DNA of 64,000 bases from an uncultured Christensenella sp. (lineage in GTDB: Bacteria; Bacillota; Clostridia; Christensenellales; Borkfalkiaceae), in contig CAJKUC010000011.1 of NCBI GenBank assembly GCA_905203015.1, positions 14,757 through 78,756 on the forward strand. Reading direction: 5' to 3'. Below, piece by piece: positions 1-6,743 of the stretch. Each line of letters begins with the position of its first letter. Position 1 is the first letter of the stretch. The notes below the pieces were generated by a model. That model ran no database searches and was not told where the DNA came from. It was given only the letters and a program-made list of their open reading frames with translations. Both the position numbers and the translations under genes were made by a program.

Positions 1-270
1 CGCGCGGCGCTCTTTCTGTTCGGCCGCAGATTCTTCTTTTTCTTCCGAAGAATTCTTCTTGCAATCCGCGCACGCTTCCGCGCCCGTTTTCTCGCACGTA
101 TCGCACAGCGGAGCAATCGCCACGCGCGCTTTCACCGCGCCGAATAATTTTTTCTTTCCCTCTTCGAGAATTCTGATTTCAGCCGTTTCTCTCGTAAGGT
201 TTAAATCTTTTAATCCCGCTTCGATCGCTTCTTCAGCAGTTTTCGCGGTGTATTCTTTAAAGTCCTGCAT
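1..270 (-). CDS. jag: Jag/KhpB RNA-binding protein, 5' part only
   Basis: Only the first 90 codons are in the window; the gene runs off the left edge. The N-terminus reads as a Jag_N domain (residues 1-52, opening MQDFKEYTAKTAEEAI and containing the EEGKKKLFGAVKARV stretch typical of the family). The KH and R3H RNA-binding domains expected further on are outside the window. The start is supported by a TAAGGAG ribosome site. The gene follows yidC by 65 bases, the usual firmicute order. Odd: the Jag_N domain is followed by paired cysteines at residues 56/59 and 67/70 (CDTC and CADC), which look like a small zinc-binding insert, then an acidic/basic linker. Family assignment is confident; the cysteine role is inference. 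Confidence 0.85.
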   Translation of the reverse strand, partial: MQDFKEYTAKTAEEAIEAGLKDLNLTRETAEIRILEEGKKKLFGAVKARVAIAPLCDTCEKTGAEACADCKKNSSEEKEESAAEQKERRA

Positions 271-335
271 TTTTCCGATACTCCTTATTTCTAAAACCGA
301 CCGAAAGATTTTTTTCGTATCTTTCGCCTTATCTT

Positions 336-1697
336 TTATTTCTTGCTTTTTTTGTCTTTCTGATACGATCTTCCGGGAAAACGATTGTCGTATTTCTGCT
401 GTAAACGCTTTTCCTCGTCCTTCTTCATTTTCACGTCCACCAGTTTATTGATAATCACCGTAGTGATCAGCGAAACGATATTGCTCGTAACCATATAGAT
501 AGAGAACGAAGCGGAATACATAAACGCGAAAATCGCGAACATGACGGTCATAATCACCATCATCATCTTCTGATTCGCGGCCCCCGATCCGTCGGCGGAA
601 GAATACTTCTGCTGCTCTTTCTGCGTTCTCATCGAGATAAACTGCTGCAATAAAATAGTTCCGATAGAAAGCGCGATCAGAATATAATATCCGTTCGCTT
701 TCGTCTTATACGTCGAAAGTTCCGCCGTAATCGTCTCGTAACTGTCCGCGTCGTAAGGCGAAGCGGCGGCAGCGGAATCGGGAAGCTCGTTGAGCGAACT
801 CTTGAAATCGGAATATTTCAGAACGGGGTGCTTGAACGAAGCGTCCGTCTGCCAGATGTTTTTCACCCAGAGAAATTTCATTTTTCCCGAAATTTCGTCT
901 TCGTAACTCTTCTTTACGTTGAGTTGCGCCTCGTTTTTCACCATTTCGGCGCATTTTTCCGCGTCGGAGGAAAGTTCGGCGGAAAGCCCGCGCGCTGCAG
1001 CGTATTTTTCGGCGATCACGTAATACGTCTTTTCGGCGTTCTTCACGTATTCCACGGCGTTTTCGGGCGCGGTATCGGGTTTCTGCACCGTATACATCAC
1101 GTACGATTTCGTATCCGCGGATTCGTCCACGACGATATAATACTGCCCGCTTCCGTCCTCGGTAAGCGTATACGCGCCGCCTTCGAGATTGCCCGTTTTC
1201 AGCGTACTTTCGTTCACTTCGGGCGCATTCGTCGTAATCGTGGAGCGATAAGATTCCACCAGGGAATTGTAGTTATTCAGATCCGCATAGCGGGAATAAC
1301 TGTTGAACGCGTTGATCGCCACGAAAAAGATCACGATGGAAAGGATCGCGGGCAGGCAGGAAGAGAACATGGAAATGCCGTTTTCCTTATACATTTCCAT
1401 CAGTTTCTGATTATACGCCGCCTTATCGTTGGCATACTGCTTCTGCAATTTTTCCATCTTGTCTTTGTTTTCTTTCATTTTCGCGTTCTGCTTACTCATC
1501 GAGATACGCTGATACACGTCGAAAGGCAATACGATCGCCTTTAAAATGAGAGAGAACAAAATAATGCCCACGCCCACGCTTCCCACGCTTTCGATGATCG
1601 AACGGATCACGCGGGAAAGCCAGCCGAGACTGACCATGCTCGTTTTTCCGAGCGCGTCGATTCTGGCGATTTGCGTTAATAATTGAAATATCTGCAT
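336..1697 (-). CDS. yidC: YidC/Oxa1 membrane protein insertase
   Basis: Inserts membrane proteins, alone or with SecYEG. Visible parts: a short N-terminal helix, TM1 at about residues 38-58 (VGVGIILFSLILKAIVLPF), a cytoplasmic basic helical hairpin (YQRISMSKQNAKMKENKDK), TM2 at about 113-131, the FLWVKNIW stretch at 275-282 that precedes the core helices, TM3 near 337-352 and further TMs before a Lys/Arg-rich tail. At 453 aa it is much longer than usual gram-positive YidC (about 250-290 aa): roughly 140 residues are inserted on the outer face between TM2 and FLW. There is no clear lipobox, unlike SpoIIIJ/YqjG. Co-directional with yidD, rnpA and rpmH upstream and jag downstream. Confidence 0.93.
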   Translation of the reverse strand: MQIFQLLTQIARIDALGKTSMVSLGWLSRVIRSIIESVGSVGVGIILFSLILKAIVLPFDVYQRISMSKQNAKMKENKDKMEKLQKQYANDKAAYNQKLMEMYKENGISMFSSCLPAILSIVIFFVAINAFNSYSRYADLNNYNSLVESYRSTITTNAPEVNESTLKTGNLEGGAYTLTEDGSGQYYIVVDESADTKSYVMYTVQKPDTAPENAVEYVKNAEKTYYVIAEKYAAARGLSAELSSDAEKCAEMVKNEAQLNVKKSYEDEISGKMKFLWVKNIWQTDASFKHPVLKYSDFKSSLNELPDSAAAASPYDADSYETITAELSTYKTKANGYYILIALSIGTILLQQFISMRTQKEQQKYSSADGSGAANQKMMMVIMTVMFAIFAFMYSASFSIYMVTSNIVSLITTVIINKLVDVKMKKDEEKRLQQKYDNRFPGRSYQKDKKSKK

Positions 1698-1819
1698 TGT
1701 TTCTGTTTTCCGTTTATTTTATTCTTTGTTTGTCCGCGATTCGTTTTTCCGGGAACAATAATACCCCGTCCGCTGTTTTTCGCCGTTTTTAAAGAAATCC
1801 GTTTTTAAAAGCGAATGTT

Positions 1820-2152
1820 TCATATTACCCACTTTTTATACCCGTTTTCGGGTGCGGGATCGTATCCGCCTTTTGAAAACGGATTACATCTTAAAATACG
1901 GAACGCGCCGAGAAGAATCCCGACGATCACGCCTTTATTATTGATACATTCCAGCGTATACTGCGAACAGGTGGGGCGATACAGGCAGGTGTGCCTCGAA
2001 ATATGCTTCTGATAAAAGATAATCAGCCGCATACACAGCATTTTCAGATACGGCCTGAAAATTTTCCGAAGATACCTTCCGTTTGAAAAGCGAAGATCGG
2101 ATAACGACACTTTGAAAAAGAGTTCTTTCTTTTCAAAGCAGCCTCGTTTCAC
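1820..2152 (-). CDS. yidD: YidD membrane protein insertion factor
   Basis: Small membrane-associated protein linked to YidC-dependent insertion. The family signature is clear: YQKHISRHTCLYRPTCSQY, then RILRCNPFSKGGYDPAPENG. The GTG start overlaps the TGA of rnpA in a GTGA, suggesting translational coupling. The first ~38 residues are extra compared with typical YidD, so translation might start at the internal ATG of MLCMRLIIFYQKH or MRLIIFYQKH. Sits between rnpA and yidC, its standard place. Product certain; start uncertain. Confidence 0.9.
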   Translation of the reverse strand: MKRGCFEKKELFFKVSLSDLRFSNGRYLRKIFRPYLKMLCMRLIIFYQKHISRHTCLYRPTCSQYTLECINNKGVIVGILLGAFRILRCNPFSKGGYDPAPENGYKKWVI

Positions 2153-2466
2153 AATTTTTTCCTCCGGATCATTTCCTTCACGTCTTTATCGAAAACGAAA
2201 AACGAATACTCGTCTCTCACTTTCGGTAAAAGAACGATGGAATATTTTCCGAGAATCTCTTTATAGTTGAGCCTGAAAGCCTCTCTCACCAGCCGCTTGA
2301 TTCGGTTTCTCTGTACGCTTTTTCCGTGTTTTTTCCCTACGGAAACGGCAAAAGAAGTCTCTTTCGCGGGCAAATATAAAAGAGTGAGGCTGTCCGAATA
2401 AATCCGTTTACCGTTCCGAAACAGATTCTGCATTTCAGATTGTTTTTTCAGTCTCTTATATTCCAC
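2149..2466 (-). CDS. rnpA: Ribonuclease P protein component
   Basis: Protein subunit of RNase P, which matures tRNA 5' ends. The core reads VEYKRLKKQSEMQNLFRNGK, followed by the family's SVGKKHGKSVQRNRIKRLVREAFR RNA-binding helix region (shown here only as its key GKKHG and NRIKRLVREAFR elements). I chose the GTG at 2464-2466 because it gives a normal 105-residue protein starting at the conserved segment. The frame is open further, to a TTG at 2536-2538, but the extra residues do not resemble RnpA and neither start has a good ribosome site. Lies between rpmH and yidD. Confidence 0.88.
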   Translation of the reverse strand: MEYKRLKKQSEMQNLFRNGKRIYSDSLTLLYLPAKETSFAVSVGKKHGKSVQRNRIKRLVREAFRLNYKEILGKYSIVLLPKVRDEYSFFVFDKDVKEMIRRKKL

Positions 2467-2633
2467 TTTCTTTTCGTCCGTAACCCAGATTTTTTCCCGC
2501 CTGTTATAAAACGAATAGCCGCATACGCCTTTATTCAAGGATCAATGCGGCTTTTCCCTGTATTCGCGTTAATTTCCGCGCTTTTTTTAATCGATTCGCG
2601 CGCACAAACGCGCGGCAGGGAAACGATGAAAAA

Positions 2634-2768
2634 TTACTTGGAAAGATTCTTTCTTCCCTTGTTTCTTCTTCTCTTCAAAACGTTTCTGCCGCCCTTCGTG
2701 GACATTCTTTCTCTGAATCCGTGCACTTTGCTTCTCTGTCTCTTTTTGGGTTGATACGTTCTTTTCAT
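2634..2768 (-). CDS. rpmH: 50S ribosomal protein L34
   Basis: Forty-four-residue ribosomal protein. Read directly from the minus strand, the translation begins MKRTYQPKKRQRSKVHGF, continues with RERMSTKGGRNVLKRRR and ends NKGRKNLSK before TAA, an almost textbook L34. Upstream is a TTGACG-N18-TATAAT promoter at 2859-2888; rnpA follows, so rpmH and rnpA are probably transcribed together as in most bacteria. Too small to be seen by length-limited gene calling. Confidence 0.97.
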   Translation of the reverse strand: MKRTYQPKKRQRSKVHGFRERMSTKGGRNVLKRRRNKGRKNLSK

Positions 2769-2858
2769 GTTTTTTTCTCCTTATTTTTTCGGTTGAAACG
2801 ATATTCTGTTCTTCTTTTCAACAAGCCGAATTTTTGTATTTTTATCGAAATCCCGTCT

Positions 2859-2888
2859 ATTATACAGCAAAACGGGAAGGTTCGTCAA
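2859..2888 (-). promoter_or_regulatory. Sigma-A promoter of rpmH-rnpA-yidD-yidC
   Basis: On the minus strand, TTGACG (2883-2888), 18-bp spacer, TATAAT (2859-2864). It starts just past the dnaN stop codon, so rpmH has its own strong promoter rather than depending on dnaN. Confidence 0.7.
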
Positions 2889-2892
2889 GCGA

Positions 2893-3993
2893 TTACGACG
2901 TGGTTCTTACGGGTAAAATCAGATACGCGCCGTATTTATTCTCTTTATTCTTCAAAACGAAGGGTGCGATCGGCGTATTCATATACATCACGATCTCGTC
3001 TTCGTCCAGCGCTTTCAGCGCGTCGAGCACGTATTTTCCGTTCATCGCGATACGGATTTCCTTGCCTTCGAGTTCCGCGCTCACCTTTTCGGCAACGTTG
3101 CCGATTTCGGAATTCGCAGTTACGTATACGGCGCCGCTTTTCACTTCCATGATCACGAGATTATTCTTTTCTCCTCTGATCAGAACGGAAGCGCGTTCCA
3201 CGCTTTCGATGAGTTCGTTTCTCTTCACGCATACTTCCGTGGTGAAAGAAGGCGGGAAAATATTTTCTCTTCTTACGAATTCGCCCGTATACAGGCGGGA
3301 AATCAACGTGGTTTCGTCCACCACCACGCGCAGATGATTCTGCGAAAATTCCACGGTGAGCGTTTTTTCGCCGCCGTCGAGCATTCTCGCTATTTCGCCG
3401 AGCGTTCTTGCCGGGCAGACGATTTTTTTGCCGTCGTCGCCGTTTTTAATCTCGCATTCCGTCGTAGCCATTCTGTAGCCGTCGAGCGCGGAAGCGCGAA
3501 GAATCTTTCCTTCCGTTTCGAGAAGGCAGCCTTTTAAAATAGGGCGGGAATCGTCGGTGGCACAACAGAAAATGCTGCGGGCCACGAGATTTTTGAATTT
3601 GCCTTCTTCCACTTCAAAACTTCCCGCAACGTCTCCGCAATCGAGCAGAGGAAATTCGTCGGCAGGCAGCACCTGCATAAACGAGCGGGAATCGTCGTAT
3701 CTGATTTCCAGCCCCTTTTCTTCCGTGCCGACGGTGATCTGCGTATGGGAAATTTTACCGATGAAATCGGTGAAAAGCCTGCCGTTTACGCACGCTTCGC
3801 CTTCTTCCAGCACGTCCGCTTTAAAACTTTTTTCGATCGAAAGTTCTCCGTCGTACGCCGAAAGAGTAACTTTATCGTTTTTCACCTGCATTCTGATACA
3901 TTCGAGAACGGGCGTCAGCGTTCTCGTGGCGCACGCTTTCACTACGGTGACGGCTGCGTCGGATAAATCGAGGGAATCGCAAACGAATTTCAT
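2893..3993 (-). CDS. dnaN: DNA polymerase III beta sliding clamp
   Basis: Ring-shaped processivity clamp. The 366-residue protein begins MKFVCDSLDLSDAAVTVVKA and has three clamp folds; recognisable stretches are PVLECIRMQ, RLFTDFIGKIS, DDSRPILKGCL with DGYRMATTE, and the C-terminal LKALDEDEIVMYMN...PIAPF. The start at 3993 is fixed by a perfect AAGGAGGT site; an open frame 27 codons upstream is not used. Unusually, dnaN is the first gene to the left of oriC and is not preceded by dnaA; rpmH follows it in the same direction. Own promoter at 4108-4136. Confidence 0.96.
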   Translation of the reverse strand: MKFVCDSLDLSDAAVTVVKACATRTLTPVLECIRMQVKNDKVTLSAYDGELSIEKSFKADVLEEGEACVNGRLFTDFIGKISHTQITVGTEEKGLEIRYDDSRSFMQVLPADEFPLLDCGDVAGSFEVEEGKFKNLVARSIFCCATDDSRPILKGCLLETEGKILRASALDGYRMATTECEIKNGDDGKKIVCPARTLGEIARMLDGGEKTLTVEFSQNHLRVVVDETTLISRLYTGEFVRRENIFPPSFTTEVCVKRNELIESVERASVLIRGEKNNLVIMEVKSGAVYVTANSEIGNVAEKVSAELEGKEIRIAMNGKYVLDALKALDEDEIVMYMNTPIAPFVLKNKENKYGAYLILPVRTTS

Positions 3994-4107
3994 CTTCTGA
4001 TACCTCCTTGAATCGCGCCCGGCGGAAAATCGATCCGGACTCTTCTCCTTGCCGATCGGAAAGCAAAGCGGCACAGCCGGTTTCTTTCTGCCGATCGGCT
4101 ATGCTAT

Positions 4108-4136
4108 ATTGTAGCACACGCCGCCTTTTTTTGCAA
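4108..4136 (-). promoter_or_regulatory. dnaN promoter
   Basis: Minus strand: TTGCAA (4131-4136), 17-bp spacer, TACAAT (4108-4113) with an extended TGC just upstream of the -10. The transcript would have a leader of about 100 bases before dnaN. Two copies of a CCGATCGG-containing palindrome (near 4053 and 4091) lie within this leader. Confidence 0.6.
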
Positions 4137-4177
4137 GCGAAAACATTTGCAATCGGAAAATTTCTCCTTCTTTTCGC

Positions 4178-4532
4178 CGTATTTTAATTTTATATAGTTT
4201 TTTCCCGCGCGTGAAAGCGCTCTCTTCCGGGGCAAGATTTCTTATCTTAAAAGGTATTATTAATAATAGTAATAGATTCTGTGGATAATGTGGATAACGT
4301 AAAAAAAATCGCTGTTTTGCCTGAATTTCAAAGGGATTCGTTGATGTGGACAGCCTATCTTTTTTCAGTGGACAAACAGTGGACGGTAAATGTGGATAAG
4401 TGTAAAACCTCGTTAATAGGAGTGATATTTTTGAATAAAAATACAGAAAATATGTATAAAAAATAGAATATAAAAAGTTATCCACATTTTCTGTGGATAA
4501 AGTTGATAACCGTGGATAACGTTATCAACAAC
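4178..4532. other. oriC: Replication origin oriC with DnaA-box cluster
   Basis: Five perfect DnaA boxes (TTATCCACA or its complement) at 4280-4288, 4289-4297, 4391-4399, 4478-4486 and 4492-4500; all face the same way except 4478-4486. Near matches occur at 4501-4509 (AGTTGATAA), 4511-4519 (CGTGGATAA) and 4522-4530 (TTATCAACA). AT-rich stretches flank them: about 4178-4279 and 4431-4477. Next to the tandem boxes, the bottom strand from 4275 to 4261 reads CTATTACTATTATTA, matching the DnaA-trio unwinding element known from Bacillus subtilis, in the correct orientation relative to the boxes. The 600-base stretch between dnaN and rsmG holds no other gene. Confidence 0.92.
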
Positions 4533-4586
4533 GAGTGGAAAACGAAAAACAAAGCGAAAAGCGTTGCCTTTTTTTCGGAGGTGTGA

Positions 4587-4592
4587 TATAAT
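4587..4592 (+). promoter_or_regulatory. Probable rsmG -10 element and overlapping ribosome site
   Basis: TATAAT at 4587-4592 lies only 6 bases before the rsmG ATG and overlaps the spacer after a strong GGAGGTG (4577-4583). If this -10 is used, the rsmG mRNA would be nearly leaderless; if transcription starts further upstream, the GGAGGTG is ideally spaced for an ATG at 4591 that opens a six-codon reading frame (MGVWKK, stop 4609-4611). Confidence 0.4.
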
Positions 4593-4598
4593 GGGCGT

Positions 4599-5297
4599 AT
4601 GGAAAAAATAATAGAAACCGCAGACAATCTGAAAAAGTTGATACAAGCCGAAAAAAAAGAAAAATTCGACGCGTTCAGGGCGTATTTGCTTGAATTTAAC
4701 GGCAAATACAATCTTACGGCGATTACGGAAGAAAAGGATATGCTCTATAAACATTTCGTTGATTCCCTCGCCGCCGTACGCTTTTTTTCCGACGGAGCGA
4801 AGGTGGCGGAAATAGGCTCCGGCGCGGGGTTTCCTTCGCTCCCCTTAAAGATCGTAAGAGACGATTTATCTTTCGATTTGTTCGAGAGTGTGGGAAAAAA
4901 GTGCGATTTTCTGCGGTTTATTGTGGATAAGTTGGATTTAAAAGGAATGAATATTTGCAATATCCGTGCGGAGGACGCCGCAAAAGACGGAAAATACCGC
5001 GAAAAATACGATTATGCCGTGGCGCGCGCCGTGGCGGCGATGAACACGCTTTGCGAATATTGCATGCCGTTCGTACGCGCGGGAGGCGAATTTATCGCGT
5101 ATAAAAGCGGAGATACGGCGGAAATCGAAGCGGCGGAAAACGCCTGCGTTACGCTTGGCGGAAAAAAAGCGGAAATCTACCCCTATTCGTTGCCCGAAAA
5201 TTACGGGGAAAGAGTGCTTGCCGTGGTGAAAAAAATTAAAAATACGCCGCAAAAGTACCCTCGCGGGAACGGAAAAGAGCGGAAAAATCCGCTGTGA
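4599..5297 (+). CDS. rsmG: 16S rRNA G527 N7-methyltransferase
   Basis: SAM-dependent methyltransferase modifying G527 of 16S rRNA (GidB). Rossmann fold with SAM motif VAEIGSGAGFPSLPLKI (about residues 68-84), N-terminal EFNGKYNLTAITEEKDMLYKH and DSLAA as in the family, and ARAVAAMNTLCEY further on. 232 aa, normal length. No in-frame start exists upstream because of a TGA at 4584, so 4599 is the earliest start. First gene on the right side of oriC; normally rsmG follows mnmG on the jag side, so its position here is rearranged. Overlaps the next gene by GTGA. Confidence 0.94.
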   Translation: MEKIIETADNLKKLIQAEKKEKFDAFRAYLLEFNGKYNLTAITEEKDMLYKHFVDSLAAVRFFSDGAKVAEIGSGAGFPSLPLKIVRDDLSFDLFESVGKKCDFLRFIVDKLDLKGMNICNIRAEDAAKDGKYREKYDYAVARAVAAMNTLCEYCMPFVRAGGEFIAYKSGDTAEIEAAENACVTLGGKKAEIYPYSLPENYGERVLAVVKKIKNTPQKYPRGNGKERKNPL

Positions 5298-5842
5298 GAA
5301 AAGATATTACGGAATACAAAATGGCAATGATAACCGGACGGCAATTGAAAATAGAACAGACGGAGTTACCCGAAAATATTCGCAGGGTGGCTTTCACGGG
5401 GCATCGGGATCTGAAAAAATATCCCGATTTTTCGGCGTTGAAATTATACGAAGCGGCGGAAAAATGTATTTTGCGCGGCGCGAAAGAATTTTATTGCGGT
5501 ATGGCGCGCGGATTCGATCTGTTGGCGGGAGAATGCGTGTTGTCGCTGAAAAAACTGTATCCCGATATAAAACTCGTTGCGTATATCCCTTTTGAAACGC
5601 AGTACGAAACGATGACCGACGAAGAAATCGCACGATATATGCACCTGAAAGATTGTGCCGATCCTCTGCTATCCGAAACGTTTTTCGATTCGTACGTGCG
5701 CTGGTGTATGACGTATCGCGACGATCGGCTTGTGGAAAAAGCAGACGTTCTGATTGCGTTTTTACGCGAAGAAAAAGGCGGCACGGCGTACACCGTGAAA
5801 AAATTTCTGCGTAAAAAAGGAGACGCCGTTCTTTACGTGTGA
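5294..5842 (+). CDS. YpsA-like SLOG family protein (DUF1273)
   Basis: Carries the SLOG nucleotide-binding fold: RRVAFTGHRDLK near residue 30, FYCGMARGFDLLAGE, LVAYIPFETQ, and DVLIAFLREEKGGTAYTVKKF. These match the YpsA/DUF1273 family. In Bacillus subtilis YpsA influences cell division; the biochemical activity is not settled, so a role here is inference. GTG start overlaps the rsmG stop (GTGA), implying coupling. An internal ATG (MAMITGRQ) could be the true start. The next gene follows after about 50 bases on the same strand. Confidence 0.8.
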   Translation: MRKDITEYKMAMITGRQLKIEQTELPENIRRVAFTGHRDLKKYPDFSALKLYEAAEKCILRGAKEFYCGMARGFDLLAGECVLSLKKLYPDIKLVAYIPFETQYETMTDEEIARYMHLKDCADPLLSETFFDSYVRWCMTYRDDRLVEKADVLIAFLREEKGGTAYTVKKFLRKKGDAVLYV

Positions 5843-5895
5843 CGGCGTTTTTAAGACAAACAAAATTACGGAAAGAAGAAAAAGGAAAATTTAAA

Positions 5896-6585
5896 ATGAC
5901 GGAAACGATATTATGGGACGTTGACGGAACGCTTCTCGATTTCAAAGCGGCGGAAAAAGCGGCGATCCGATCCTTATTCAAAGAATTTTCGTTCGGCGCA
6001 TGCAGCGACGAGATGATTGCGCGGTATTCCGAAATCAATCGAAGATGCTGGGAAAAACTGGAACGCGGAGAGATCGAAAAAAGCCGTATGCTTGAGGAGA
6101 GATTTGAAATATTTTTCAAAGAAGAAGGATTAGACGTTTCTGCGGCGGAAAAATTCAACGAAAGATACCAGGTGAGCCTCGGCGACACCGTAGCGTATAA
6201 AGACGATTCGTATGATATTTTAAAAAGCCTGCAAGGAAAATACGGGCAGTATGCCGTTTCCAACGGCACGATCGTGGCGCAGACGAAAAAATTGAAAAAT
6301 TCCGGGCTCGGCGATCTTTTCGACGGCGTGTTTTTATCGGAAGAACTCGGCGCGGAAAAGCCGTGTAAAGAATTTTTCGATCGCGTTTTTTCCGTAATCG
6401 GCGAAGATAAAAAAGATAAGGCGCTGATCGTGGGAGATTCGCTCAGCAGCGATATTTCGGGCGGGATAAACGCGGGAATAAAAACGTGCTGGTACAATCC
6501 CGACGGCGTAAAGAATAACGGCGAAATAAAGCCCGATTACGAAATATCCGATCTTCACGAAATATATAAAATCCTGCGTCTTTGA
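5896..6585 (+). CDS. HAD-superfamily phosphatase, YjjG/YfnB type
   Basis: Haloacid-dehalogenase fold hydrolase, probably a nucleotide or sugar phosphatase. Motif I is ILWDVDGTLLDF (nucleophile and general acid Asp), motif II YAVSNGT, motif III lysine in GAEKPCKEFF, motif IV IVGDSLSSDISGG. 229 aa when started at 5896, where AAAGGAAAA precedes ATG; the upstream open frame lacks similarity. A second protein of the same type lies at 47,468-48,232, so the substrate range may be split. Ends the rightward gene run from the origin; a terminator follows at 6688. Confidence 0.87.
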   Translation: MTETILWDVDGTLLDFKAAEKAAIRSLFKEFSFGACSDEMIARYSEINRRCWEKLERGEIEKSRMLEERFEIFFKEEGLDVSAAEKFNERYQVSLGDTVAYKDDSYDILKSLQGKYGQYAVSNGTIVAQTKKLKNSGLGDLFDGVFLSEELGAEKPCKEFFDRVFSVIGEDKKDKALIVGDSLSSDISGGINAGIKTCWYNPDGVKNNGEIKPDYEISDLHEIYKILRL

Positions 6586-6687
6586 AAAAGGATCGGGATT
6601 TTTTCGTAAGAACGCCCGAACAGAAAAAAATCTGAAAAGAAATTATATGTTTTTGTCGTGCCGTTACGCTGCGTGCCGATAAAACGA

Positions 6688-6722
6688 AAACGGACGGCCG
6701 TGTATCGATAAGCCGTCCGTTT
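6688..6722. terminator. Bidirectional rho-independent terminator
   Basis: Perfect 11-bp stem AAACGGACGGC / GCCGTCCGTTT with a 13-base loop, A/T tracts on both sides. Placed between two convergent genes, it can end the rsmG-HAD transcript and the 13-kb glycan operon arriving from the right. Confidence 0.85.
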
Positions 6723-6743
6723 AATTTCGTGCGTTATGTAATC

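Noticed and set aside
2149..2538. Longer rnpA starting at TTG 2538.
   Set aside because: The extra 24 residues do not resemble RnpA and there is no ribosome site; kept only as an alternative.
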